Positions 55,210 to 62,871 of a DNA stretch of 64,000 nt are shown in pieces. Position 1 is the first letter of the stretch. The number at the start of each line of letters is the position of its first letter. The notes below the pieces were generated by a model, which saw only the letters and a list, made by a program, of their open reading frames with translations, had not been told where the DNA came from and did no database searches. A program made the position numbers and the translations under genes. Source of the stretch: Haladaptatus sp. QDMS2 (GTDB lineage: Archaea; Halobacteriota; Halobacteria; Halobacteriales; Halococcaceae); contig NZ_CP119791.1 of assembly GCF_029338295.1 (NCBI RefSeq), positions 1,116,001 to 1,180,000 on the forward strand. The letters run 5' to 3'.

Positions 55210-55737
55210 TCAGTTGTCCTTGCGCTTTACCACGTCGCCGAGGGTTGTCGTCGTCGAGGCGCTGCCGTCCCACTCAGAGTCCGTGTCGGCGCTCTCAGAG
55301 AGGCTGATGCCCAGCGAGCGTTCGAGTTTCTTCTGGACGGAGTCGCTCGGCAGGATGTCACCGCGTTCGAGTTTGCGGATGAGACTCGCCTTCTCGTTCA
55401 GTTTCTTCGCGAGGTCTTCCTGACTCAGCCCCTTTTTCTCGCGTGCGCTTCGGATGCGGTCGTCGTAGTCCGTGGCGACTTCTTCCATGTCGTCGAACAT
55501 GTCCCGACGCCGCCGCGAGGACCCGCCCGAGGAACTCGACGTGCTACTGGAGGAAGATGACGACGTCCCGGAAGAACTGCTTGTCGAGTACTTCGTGGAC
55601 GAACTGGAAGACGATTCCTGCGTTCGAACCTCCGTCCCGAACTGCGAGCAGCTGTCGCAAAGCTGGAGTTCTGCCCCCTCTACCTTCACGGTCTTGAGGG
55701 AACCAGACTCGGCTCCGCACATCTCACATTGAGCCAT
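55210..55737 (-). CDS. Multiprotein-bridging factor type HTH protein (MBF1-like)
   Basis: 175 residues from the ATG at 55737. An N-terminal zinc knuckle pair CEMCGAESGSLKTV and CDSCSQFG, a serine-rich linker of about 33 residues, and a C-terminal Cro/CI helix-turn-helix (IRSAREKKGLSQEDLAKKLNEKASLIRKLERG) form the archaeal MBF1 architecture. It bridges TBP and gene regulators in eukaryotes; in archaea it is linked to translation or transcription control. A CATTTATACACG box precedes the start by about 25-30 bases. The very long serine linker is unusual. Confidence 0.92.
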   Translation of the reverse strand: MAQCEMCGAESGSLKTVKVEGAELQLCDSCSQFGTEVRTQESSSSSSTKYSTSSSSGTSSSSSSSTSSSSGGSSRRRRDMFDDMEEVATDYDDRIRSAREKKGLSQEDLAKKLNEKASLIRKLERGDILPSDSVQKKLERSLGISLSESADTDSEWDGSASTTTTLGDVVKRKDN

Positions 55738-55796
55738 AGCCCCATTTAGCAAGGGTCGTGTATAAATGGCACGCCGGGTGGCCGCCCGCCTGCGGT

Positions 55797-56402
55797 TTAG
55801 GCCAGCGCGCGCATCGAGTAATAAAATCGCTGGAGAGCCGTGATGTGCCCGATGACCGCGAAGAACGCGAGCAGCGCCCCGATGAGCGAGAGGTCCGCGA
55901 CCTGCACCTGCGTGAACGCGGCGACGACGGTCACGATGCCGATGATGGCTAATCGGTCGGCACGTCCGACGAGACCACCGTAGACGCGGTCTAGGCCGAC
56001 GGCCTGCGCCTGCGTCCCGAGGTACGAGGTCATGAGCACGCCCGTGATGGCCGCGAAGCCGAGGGCGTACTGTTCGATACCCGCCATCAAGCCGGCGATG
56101 ACGAGGATGTCCGCGTAGCGGTCGAGGACGTGGTCGAGCAGGTCACCGGCGCGAGAGGCGACGTTCAGTTTGCGAGCGAGCGCGCCGTCGAGTAGGTCGA
56201 GCCACCCGTTCAGGAAGACGAGGACGGCCCCGACGAGGTAGTAGATTGGTGTCTGCCCGGCGAGGTAGTAGGCGACACCGGCGGCGATGGCGAGGACGAA
56301 CGCGACGACGCTCATCCCGTCGGGCGTGAGGCCCATACGGGCGGCAGCGGTCACGAAGGGCGAGAGCGCGCGGTCGGCGAGCGGTCTGAGTTTGTCGAGC
56401 AT
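55797..56402 (-). CDS. CDP-alcohol phosphatidyltransferase
   Basis: 201 residues, multi-helix membrane protein. The CDP-AP signature DGxxARx8GxxxDxxxD is seen as DGALARKLNVASRAGDLLDHVLDR (Asp-rich metal site) near residues 73-96. It makes a phospholipid from CDP-archaeol and an alcohol headgroup such as inositol phosphate, serine or glycerol phosphate. It starts one base into the AK6-like gene's stop (TAATG) and is translationally coupled in a hisC operon. The headgroup cannot be told. Confidence 0.9.
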   Translation of the reverse strand: MLDKLRPLADRALSPFVTAAARMGLTPDGMSVVAFVLAIAAGVAYYLAGQTPIYYLVGAVLVFLNGWLDLLDGALARKLNVASRAGDLLDHVLDRYADILVIAGLMAGIEQYALGFAAITGVLMTSYLGTQAQAVGLDRVYGGLVGRADRLAIIGIVTVVAAFTQVQVADLSLIGALLAFFAVIGHITALQRFYYSMRALA

Positions 56403-56911
56403 TATAGGTAGTCGATGAAGGAGACCGCACCCGCGGACGGCTCGCGGTCGCCCGCGATGACCGCTTCGATGTCGGCGGCGACCGCCTCGGGTCGTCGGTC
56501 GGTGGTGTCGATTTCGTACACTGCGTCGAGACCGTGGGCGGAGACGGCCTCCGAGAGAATCACGTCGAGGGCTTCGCTCTCTGCGTTCTCGCGGGCCTTC
56601 GCGTTCGGTTCGCCGCGGTCGCGCAGGCGCTGTTCGAGCAGGTCGGGCCGACAGCGAAGCACGACGACTTTGTCGGCGTCCAGGTGGTGTGCCAGGTGGG
56701 AATCGACCAGCACGTCGTCGCGGTCGCCCAGCCACTCGCGAACGGCGTCTAAGTCGGCGACGAGGCTGTCGCGTTCTTCGTCGACCTCCGAGTAGAGACC
56801 GTCCTCCTCGCGAATCACGTCGTTCAGGTGGACGACGTCGAGGTCCGTGTCGAGCAGGTCCGTCGCCGTCGTCTTGCCGGTTCCGGGCGTGCCGGTGACG
56901 ACGACTCTCAC
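56402..56911 (-). CDS. AK6/Fap7-like adenylate kinase family protein
   Basis: 169 residues with GTG start at 56911. The P-loop is GTPGTGKTT, and DVVHLNDVIREEDGLYSEVDEERDSLVAD resembles the AK6/Fap7 signature; a short lid and a C-terminal helix follow. In eukaryotes and archaea this enzyme is tied to late small-subunit ribosome maturation. The GTGA overlap with hisC's stop and the TAATG overlap with the lipid gene indicate a tightly coupled operon. Confidence 0.85.
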   Translation of the reverse strand: MRVVVTGTPGTGKTTATDLLDTDLDVVHLNDVIREEDGLYSEVDEERDSLVADLDAVREWLGDRDDVLVDSHLAHHLDADKVVVLRCRPDLLEQRLRDRGEPNAKARENAESEALDVILSEAVSAHGLDAVYEIDTTDRRPEAVAADIEAVIAGDREPSAGAVSFIDYL

Positions 56912-57981
56912 TGCGCGAGCACCTCGTTTAGCACCGCAACGGCGCGTTTGGTCGTCTCCGTGGTCCCGCATGTGATGCGGATACACTCAGGCAGACCGAA
57001 ACTCGAACAGTCTCGGACGATGATGCCCTCGCGCTGGGCGGCACGGGTAACTTTCGAGCCGTCGCCCACCTCCGCGAGGACGAAGTTGCCGGCACTCTCC
57101 CACGTCGGGGCATCGAGGTGCTCGTAGATGTACTCGCGTGCCCACACTGCTGTCTCGACGGATTTCTCGACGTGTTCGTCGTCGGAGAGCGCCGCGAGGC
57201 CGGCCCGACAGGCGAGTTCGCTCGCGGCGAAGGGCGTGTTCACTCGCGCGTAGGCGTCGGCCCACGCGTCGGGAACGACGGCGTAGCCAAGTCGCAGGCC
57301 AGCGATGCCGTAGGCCTTCGAGAACGTTCGGAGGACAGCGATGTCGTCACGTTCTGCGAGTAACGAGACGGCGCTTTGCGTCTCGGAGAACTCACCGTAA
57401 GCCTCGTCCACGACGACGAGCGTCTGGTCGTCGGTTCCCGCTGCGACCTTCTCGACTTCTGAGAGCGGCATCTCTGAACCGGTCGGGTTGTGCGGACTCG
57501 TGAGGTAGATGATGCGCTCGCCGTCGTAGTGGTCGAGGACGTCGGTCGCCGTCTGCTCGAAGTCGGCGTCCTTCTGGAGGGGATATTCGTTGACCTCACC
57601 GTGGTGGTACCGGGCGCTCATGCCGTAGTAGGCGAAGCCCGGTTTCGTGACGAGGACTTCGTCGCCCGGTTCGAGCATCGCCCGGGAGAGGTAGTCGAGC
57701 GCCCCGTCGCCACCGTTCGCGAGCCAAATCTGGTCCCCGGACACGCCCCACTTCTCCGCGAGGGCGTCGGTCAGGTCCGCGGCGGACGTCTTCGGGTAGG
57801 TGTGAATCGTCGGTGCCGCGTCGCGGACCGCCTGTGCTGCCTTCGGGCTTGGCCCGTGTGGGTTCTCGTTCGAGGAGAGTTTCACCAGCTTCTGGGGGTC
57901 GAGGCCCAGTTCGCGTGCGACCTCCTCGATGCCGCGCCCCGCGCGGTAGGCGGTGTGCGAGGAGAGGTCCCGTGGTTGCAT
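56908..57981 (-). CDS. hisC: Histidinol-phosphate aminotransferase
   Basis: 357 residues. It transaminates imidazole-acetol phosphate in histidine biosynthesis. Evidence is SSNENPHGPSPKA at the N-terminus, YLTSPHNPTG for the PLP Asn, VVDEAYGEF for the PLP Asp, RTFSKAYGIAGLRLGY with the Schiff-base lysine, and IRITCGT near the end. It is the first gene of the three-gene operon and overlaps the next start by 4 bases. No other his genes are nearby. Confidence 0.93.
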   Translation of the reverse strand: MQPRDLSSHTAYRAGRGIEEVARELGLDPQKLVKLSSNENPHGPSPKAAQAVRDAAPTIHTYPKTSAADLTDALAEKWGVSGDQIWLANGGDGALDYLSRAMLEPGDEVLVTKPGFAYYGMSARYHHGEVNEYPLQKDADFEQTATDVLDHYDGERIIYLTSPHNPTGSEMPLSEVEKVAAGTDDQTLVVVDEAYGEFSETQSAVSLLAERDDIAVLRTFSKAYGIAGLRLGYAVVPDAWADAYARVNTPFAASELACRAGLAALSDDEHVEKSVETAVWAREYIYEHLDAPTWESAGNFVLAEVGDGSKVTRAAQREGIIVRDCSSFGLPECIRITCGTTETTKRAVAVLNEVLAQ

Positions 57982-58020
57982 ACCTGTGTGCTATCGGCGG
58001 GCCGCCTTAAACACACCCAC

Positions 58021-58118
58021 CTCGAGTGGTAGACTGGCATTTCTTCCGACGAGGTGACCTAACTCCAGCGGTAGGCTGGCATTTCATCCGATGGCGCGAC
58101 CTAACCCCAGCGGTAGTC
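58021..58118. repeat. 42-base tandem repeat, 2.3 copies
   Basis: Copy 1 (58021-58062) and copy 2 (58063-58104) are diverged but align along all 42 bases, both containing GGTAG-CTGGCATTTC-TCCGA and ending ACCTAA; a partial third copy (CCCCAGCGGTAGTC) follows at 58105-58118. They lie between hisC and the Cys-rich gene. Candidate multiple protein-binding sites. Confidence 0.75.
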
Positions 58119-58190
58119 AAACATTGAAAAAACCTAGCAAGATAGTAACAAAGTACGGTGGCGCGAACTTTCCAGTTGGGTGTATTACAC

Positions 58191-58778
58191 ATGACTGAAA
58201 TGCGTACTTCACGACGAAAATTACTGAAACACGGCGCGCTCCTCGCGGGCGCTGCCTCGATTGGCATTCCGGGAACGGCAGCGGCTGCCGGGTGTGGAAC
58301 GGTCTGCGCTCGCTCTCAGGGCTACTGGAAGAACCACCCAGAGGCGTGGCCGGTTCAAACGCTCAAAATCGGTGGTGTCGAAAAGAGCCGCGACTTCTGG
58401 ATCGAGAACGTCCTCGAACAACCCGTCAGCGGTGACAAGGCGCTCATCCTCGCGAAGCAACTCATTGCTGCAAAACTCAACCAATACGCAGGTGCCGAGG
58501 ATTCGTGCATCCGCTATGCCGGGTCTGCAGACCGCTGCATCGGTGGCGGACGCTGCTATGCGGGCGTGCCGTACGTCGCTGACCGCTGGTTAGCTACCTC
58601 CGGATTCATGAAAATTGGAACCGACCAGTACGAACCACAGCGCCAGTGGGAACTCAAAGTTGAACTATTCAACAAGTGCACGGAGAAACGCGATACGGTG
58701 CGCGTAAACGGCGAGTGCCTCTACGACATCCTCGACGCCTACAACAACGGCAAGTTGTGCGCGTGCAAGGCTGACTAA
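58191..58778 (+). CDS. Tat-exported cysteine-rich protein
   Basis: 195 residues from the ATG at 58191. TSRRKLLKHGALLAGAASIG (Arg8-Arg9) is a Tat signal; cleavage after an Ala-rich site gives a mature protein with about nine cysteines (GCGTVCARS, DRCIGGGRCYAG, KCTEK, GECLYD, LCACKAD), unusual for a haloarchaeal protein and likely disulfide-linked or metal-binding. The CARSQGYWKNHPEAWP segment recalls secreted bacterial proteins with YWKNHPxxWP. Function unknown. A 42-base tandem repeat precedes it. Its stop lies 3 bases before the convergent GMC gene. Confidence 0.8.
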   Translation: MTEMRTSRRKLLKHGALLAGAASIGIPGTAAAAGCGTVCARSQGYWKNHPEAWPVQTLKIGGVEKSRDFWIENVLEQPVSGDKALILAKQLIAAKLNQYAGAEDSCIRYAGSADRCIGGGRCYAGVPYVADRWLATSGFMKIGTDQYEPQRQWELKVELFNKCTEKRDTVRVNGECLYDILDAYNNGKLCACKAD

Positions 58779-58781
58779 CCC

Positions 58782-60371
58782 TCATTCCTGTTTTAGCGAT
58801 TCGTCTACGAAGTCCGCCGCTCGGAGCGCGAGCGCCGCGATTGTGAGCGTCGGATTCATCGCCCCTGAGGTCACGAACACGCTGCTCGACGCGATGGTGA
58901 GATTCGACACGTCGTGGGTTCGCAGGCGCGAATCGACGACGCTCGTTTCGGGGTTTGCGCCCATTCGGGTCGTACCCATGTGATGGTAGGCCGGGCCGGT
59001 GTTGTCCGGGCCGACGACCCAGCCCACGTCCACGCCGAGTTCGTCGAAAATGGCGCGTTGAATTTCGTTGGCACGGGCGAGGGTTCGGCGCTCTGCCTCG
59101 CCGATGCGCCAATGCACGTCCGGGACGGGGTTGCCGTGGTCGTCGGTCTTCGAGGTGTCGAGGCCGACGTAGTTCTCCTTGCGAGGTGGCTGCCCGACGA
59201 GGGCACCGATGCCGAGGTCGTGCCCGTAGGCCGACCGGAGTGAATCGAGCAGGTCGTCGCCGAACTCTGCCGAGTGCATCGCCAATTCGACCGGCGAGGG
59301 GCCGGCGTAGTTCAGGAATTCGAGTTTTATCGGACCGACGTCGTCGTCGGTGTCGTAGAACTGGTGGCTCTCGGTCGTATTGAAGCCGACGTGGTTCTGC
59401 CGGGTTTTCTTGGCCGGGAGGCGACCACCCATCCCCGCGAAGAGGTGGTCCATGAAGTAGCGCCCGATCACGCCGCTCGAATTGGCGAGGCCCTCCGGGT
59501 GCTGGTCGGACGCAGAGAGCAGGAGCAGCCGGGGAATCTCGACGCCGCCGGCCGCGAGGACGAACTGGCTTGCCTTTTGCCTTCGCTCCTCGCCGTCTTT
59601 GACGTAGACGGCTGCCTCGACGGTGGTCCCCGAGCTGTCAGTTTCGAGGCGCTGAACAGGGGCCTCCGTGACGACGTTGACCCCCTTTTCCTCGGCCTTT
59701 CGGATGGTCACGTCCGCTGAATACTTCGCGCCGGAGGGACACACCGGCTTGCAGGTGCCGTACCCGACACAGGCAGAGCGTCCGTCGTAGGTCTCCGAGT
59801 TCCGGGCGTTGCCGACGGCGTGGGTGGCGATGCCGAGTTTCTCACACGCTTCTGCGAAAATCGAATCGGAGTGCGACGGCGCGAATGCTGGCATCGGGTA
59901 GGGTTCGTCGCGCGGCGGTTCGAACGGATTATCCGAGGCTCCCGCGACGCCGAGTTCGCGTTCCGCTTTCGTGTAGTGCGATCGCAAGTCGTCGTAATCG
60001 AGGGGCCAGCGCCCCCCGTCGGGACCGGTCGCCTCGAAGTCGGATTTGGGCATCCGCATCACCATTCCCTGCCAGTGGAGCGTGCTCCCGCCGACGCCCT
60101 TCACTCGGGAGTGATTGAGTGGGTAGAAGTTTTCGCCGGTGGCTGAATAGGCGTCACGCGGGCCGCCCATCCCCCATACCGAGCGGTCGTCGTCACCGGG
60201 CCGAATCGACTGCTCCATCTGCCTGGTTCGGTTTTCGGGGTCGAACCGCGGGCCTGCTTCGAGGACGACCACCTCGTGGCCCGCCTCCGCGAGCGAATCT
60301 GCAAGCAGCGCACCGGCGGGTCCAGCCCCGACGATGCAGACGTCCGTTCGGGGAAGCTGGGCCTCGGTCAT
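58782..60371 (-). CDS. GMC-family FAD-dependent oxidoreductase
   Basis: 529 residues from the ATG at 60371. The Rossmann VGAGPAGALLADSL, the GMC-type GVGGSTLHWQGMVMRM and the C-terminal HHMGTTRMG and GAMNPTLTIAAL signatures place it in the gluconate/choline dehydrogenase-like group. It overlaps the small-subunit gene by 4 bases, which suggests a membrane-associated sugar or alcohol dehydrogenase, like bacterial gluconate 2-dehydrogenase. No third cytochrome subunit is encoded here; electrons may pass to another carrier. Confidence 0.9.
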   Translation of the reverse strand: MTEAQLPRTDVCIVGAGPAGALLADSLAEAGHEVVVLEAGPRFDPENRTRQMEQSIRPGDDDRSVWGMGGPRDAYSATGENFYPLNHSRVKGVGGSTLHWQGMVMRMPKSDFEATGPDGGRWPLDYDDLRSHYTKAERELGVAGASDNPFEPPRDEPYPMPAFAPSHSDSIFAEACEKLGIATHAVGNARNSETYDGRSACVGYGTCKPVCPSGAKYSADVTIRKAEEKGVNVVTEAPVQRLETDSSGTTVEAAVYVKDGEERRQKASQFVLAAGGVEIPRLLLLSASDQHPEGLANSSGVIGRYFMDHLFAGMGGRLPAKKTRQNHVGFNTTESHQFYDTDDDVGPIKLEFLNYAGPSPVELAMHSAEFGDDLLDSLRSAYGHDLGIGALVGQPPRKENYVGLDTSKTDDHGNPVPDVHWRIGEAERRTLARANEIQRAIFDELGVDVGWVVGPDNTGPAYHHMGTTRMGANPETSVVDSRLRTHDVSNLTIASSSVFVTSGAMNPTLTIAALALRAADFVDESLKQE

Positions 60372-60892
60372 GGGTGCTCTGCGTACGTCAGGCCGCCGGG
60401 GTAGCCCTGTGGATTTTCGATGCCGACGAGTTTCCCGCCGGTCGGCGAGGTGTAGAGGGCATACTGGAGTTCGTTCCAAACGTAGTATCGTAGGCGTCTC
60501 GCCGTGGTTTCCTTTGGGTCGTTACTCGCCTCCGCCTCGGGGATGCCCATCTCGGTCAACAGCGCGATTCTCGTCTCCATGTCCAACTCGGCAAATTGAG
60601 CGTCGTACCATGCCATCGCCGTCTCGTTCAGGTCCGCACAGGCGCGTTCGAGTTCGTCGCGGTAGGCCTCGCGGTCTGCAACCCGCCCCATCGCGTAGGT
60701 CTTGACGAACTCCTCGATACCTGTCACCCCGGACGGATAGAGTATCTCGGCCACAGCGACCATCGTCTCGGTCGATTCTTCGAGCGACGTGTCGAGTTCC
60801 TCGTCACCGCTCGCGAGGAGAGCCGCCCCGCCCCCGGCGGCGAGGCCGACACCGGCTAGCGCGGCAATCGCGTCTCGACGCGTCAGTTCCAT
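60368..60892 (-). CDS. Gluconate 2-dehydrogenase subunit 3-like protein, Tat-exported
   Basis: 174 residues from the ATG at 60892. TRRDAIAALAGVGLAAGGGAALLA (Arg5-Arg6) is a Tat signal, and the mature helical domain resembles subunit 3 of gluconate 2-dehydrogenase-type complexes. It is translated just before the GMC subunit (4-base overlap), so the two form one membrane-bound oxidase-like pair. The signal implies folding before export and possibly export of the GMC partner by hitch-hiking. The promoter carries an iron-box-like palindrome. Confidence 0.85.
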   Translation of the reverse strand: MELTRRDAIAALAGVGLAAGGGAALLASGDEELDTSLEESTETMVAVAEILYPSGVTGIEEFVKTYAMGRVADREAYRDELERACADLNETAMAWYDAQFAELDMETRIALLTEMGIPEAEASNDPKETTARRLRYYVWNELQYALYTSPTGGKLVGIENPQGYPGGLTYAEHP

Positions 60893-60905
60893 CGTGCGAC
60901 GAGGA

Positions 60906-60919
60906 TTAGGTAAGCCTAA
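60906..60919. promoter_or_regulatory. Iron-box-like palindrome in the GMC operon promoter
   Basis: TTAGGTAAGCCTAA on the plus strand has perfect TTAGG/CCTAA arms around TAAG and closely follows the DtxR/IdeR-type consensus TTAGGTTAGCCTAACCTAA over its first 14 bases. It lies 14-27 bases upstream of the small-subunit start, overlapping the TATA box at 60917-60926. Haloarchaea carry DtxR-family (Idr/SirR) repressors, so metal-dependent repression is likely if it is real. Confidence 0.5.
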
Positions 60920-60926
60920 ATTTATG
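60917..60926 (-). promoter_or_regulatory. TATA box of the GMC operon
   Basis: Minus-strand CATAAATTTA lies 25-34 bases upstream of the ATG at 60892, giving a leaderless-type transcript, and overlaps the palindrome at 60906-60919 by three bases. Confidence 0.55.
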
Positions 60927-60984
60927 CGTTGTCCTTCCGTTCGCTCGGCGGTAGGGTTATACGTGGGTACTCCTACGTGCGACC

Positions 60985-61902
60985 ATGACTGTTCTCTCTC
61001 GCGACGTGAAACTACCAAATGGCGAGCGAATCGCCTACCGTGAACGCGAGGGCGAGACCGCACCCCTCCTGTTCATCCACGCGAATTTCTCTGCGGCCAG
61101 TCACTGGAACCGGCTGTTCGAAACGCTGGACTCGCACTTTCACCTCCTCGCACCCGACCTTCGTGGCTGTGGCGGGTCGTCCTACGAATCGCAGGTAGAC
61201 GCTGTCGCCGACTACTCCCGGGACCTCGTGGCTTTGGTCGAAACGCTCGACCTCGGACCGGTACACGTCGTCGCCTGGTCTGGCGGGTCCACCATCGCGA
61301 TGCAATTGGAACTTCTGGCTCCGGAGCTCGTTCGTTCCCAGACGTTCATCTCGCCGGTCAGTACACGGGGCTATCCGGTCCTGCAGAAAGACGAGTCAGG
61401 GGCGGTCACGGAACCCGAACCGCTTAGGAGCCGCGAACAACTGGCGAACGACGCCTTGCAAGTCGCACCGCTCAAAATTGCAATGGAGACGGAGAACGTC
61501 GCGGCCGTCCGGGAGTACTTCGAAACCGTCGTCTTCGCCGATACCGTCCCGGAGGCGTTCGATTTGGACGCCCACATGGCCGACGTGTTCACCCAGGAAG
61601 GGTTCATCGACTTCGTCTACGCCAACGCCCACTTCAACATTTCGCCGTACGACAATGGCGTCAACGCCGGCACCGACGAGGCTCGCGACCTCGAAGCGCC
61701 GACGCTCGTCCTCTACGGGGACGCAGACCAGGTCATCCTGGAGAAGATGATAGACCAGACGCTCACCGACCTGGGCACGGACGCCGCCCTTATCGTCCTG
61801 CCGGACGTCGGTCACGCGGCGGCTATCGAGGCTCCAGAGCGCGTCGCGAAGGAACTTACGACGTTTCTCTCCCCGCTCGAAGCAGGTATGCGGATTGATT
61901 GA
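60985..61902 (+). CDS. Alpha/beta hydrolase
   Basis: 305 residues. The nucleophile elbow AWSGG (Ser99), the oxyanion-region HANFSAASHW and the catalytic histidine in VLPDVGHAAAIEAPE fit a serine hydrolase, and LVLYGDADQVI offers the acid. It is monocistronic and divergent from the GMC operon; their shared gap includes the iron-box-like site, so it might be co-regulated. The substrate is unknown. Confidence 0.9.
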   Translation: MTVLSRDVKLPNGERIAYREREGETAPLLFIHANFSAASHWNRLFETLDSHFHLLAPDLRGCGGSSYESQVDAVADYSRDLVALVETLDLGPVHVVAWSGGSTIAMQLELLAPELVRSQTFISPVSTRGYPVLQKDESGAVTEPEPLRSREQLANDALQVAPLKIAMETENVAAVREYFETVVFADTVPEAFDLDAHMADVFTQEGFIDFVYANAHFNISPYDNGVNAGTDEARDLEAPTLVLYGDADQVILEKMIDQTLTDLGTDAALIVLPDVGHAAAIEAPERVAKELTTFLSPLEAGMRID

Positions 61903-61916
61903 GGAGGGTACTGCAT

Positions 61917-61965
61917 ACCCGGTGGGCACAGGCTGTCGATTCTCACCCGGTGGGATTCGGCTGTC
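61917..61965 (+). promoter_or_regulatory. Direct repeat ahead of the DoxX promoter
   Basis: ACCCGGTGGG-CACA-GGCTGTC (61917-61937) and ACCCGGTGGG-ATTC-GGCTGTC (61945-61965) are 17/21 identical, start-to-start spacing 28 bases, directly upstream of the TTTATATACT box at 61967-61976. This is where archaeal activators or repressors commonly bind. The regulator is unknown. Confidence 0.55.
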
Positions 61966-62011
61966 ATTTATATACTATCAATCTGCGTACTGAGACCTGT
62001 AGGTGAACAAC

Positions 62012-62581
62012 ATGGCAACTAACACTCCCCTCACCGGAGCCAACACGTTCGAAAGCCGTCTCGGTGGCATTACCGTTCGGAGCGAAGCCTCGAGCCTGAG
62101 CGCGTGGTTCGTCCTCGCGCTTCGACTCATGATGGGCATCGCGTTCCTCAATGCGGGCATCGAGAAGGTTCTCGTAGCCGGCTGGAGCGCGCAGGGCTAC
62201 CTGCTCAACGTCGCGGCGACTAACGGGAACCCGCTCGAAAGCATGTTCCTCTGGATGGGCCAGACCGCCTGGTTCGTTGACTTCCTCGCCATCGCTGTCC
62301 CGTGGGGTGAAGTGTTCATCGGCCTCGGCCTCATCGTCGGCGCGCTGACCCGCCTCGCGGCGTTCTTCGGCGCGTTCATGATGCTCATGTTCTACTTCGG
62401 CAACTGGAGCATCGAACACGGCGTCATCAACGGCGACTTCGCGTACATGCTGGTCTTCCTCGCGGTGGCCGCGTTCGGTGCGGGTCGCATCCTCGGCCTC
62501 GACACATACTTAGAGCGCATCGAAATCGGCGGCGTGCCGCTGGTCGAACGCTACCCGCGCCTGCAGTACATCTTCGGCTAA
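62012..62581 (+). CDS. DoxX-family membrane protein
   Basis: 189 residues from the ATG at 62012. Four transmembrane helices (about residues 32-50, 80-95, 98-130, 140-165) follow an N-terminal soluble tail; ALRLMMGIAFLNAGIEKVL and the MMLMFYFGNWSIEH segment match DoxX/TQO small-subunit-like proteins, which pair with quinone or thiosulfate oxidation in Acidianus; function here is not known. GGTGA at 62002-62006 is a Shine-Dalgarno-like site for this ATG, while the GTG at 62003 would be leaderless. A direct repeat lies upstream. Confidence 0.87.
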   Translation: MATNTPLTGANTFESRLGGITVRSEASSLSAWFVLALRLMMGIAFLNAGIEKVLVAGWSAQGYLLNVAATNGNPLESMFLWMGQTAWFVDFLAIAVPWGEVFIGLGLIVGALTRLAAFFGAFMMLMFYFGNWSIEHGVINGDFAYMLVFLAVAAFGAGRILGLDTYLERIEIGGVPLVERYPRLQYIFG

Positions 62582-62595
62582 ATCCCAGCTTTTTC

Positions 62596-62871
62596 TTACT
62601 CGACGTACAGCGCGTAGACCAGCACTGCGAAGCCAATCGTCGTGAGTAAACTCTCGATGAGCGCGACTGTCGTCGCGTCGAATCTGAGGACCTGGTCTGC
62701 AAATCCCGCCATCAGCGCTCCCAGCGTGACGATGGCGAATCCGACGGTGAGCGCCCGAAGTGCGGGCGACTCCGTCCGACGGTAGGCTTTGTATGCGTAG
62801 TATGTGATGAGACCGCCTAAGACCAGCGTGAGTGTCTTCAGGACGACGAGTGCGGTGACGGAAATGGTCAC
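62596..62871 (-). CDS. DUF7521-type small membrane protein
   Basis: 91 residues with three hydrophobic helices (VLKTLTLVLGGLITYYAYKAY, the central one ending GALMAGFAD, and IGFAVLVYALYVE). It is preceded by a winged-helix gene whose stop overlaps its start by 4 bases, an arrangement typical of haloarchaeal DUF7521-HTH pairs. The family label is from memory. Function unknown. Confidence 0.75.
   Translation of the reverse strand: MTISVTALVVLKTLTLVLGGLITYYAYKAYRRTESPALRALTVGFAIVTLGALMAGFADQVLRFDATTVALIESLLTTIGFAVLVYALYVE

Noticed and set aside
58021-58118. The 42-base repeats as a CRISPR array
   Set aside because: The copies abut each other with no unique spacers and are diverged; a direct tandem repeat, not repeat-spacer units.
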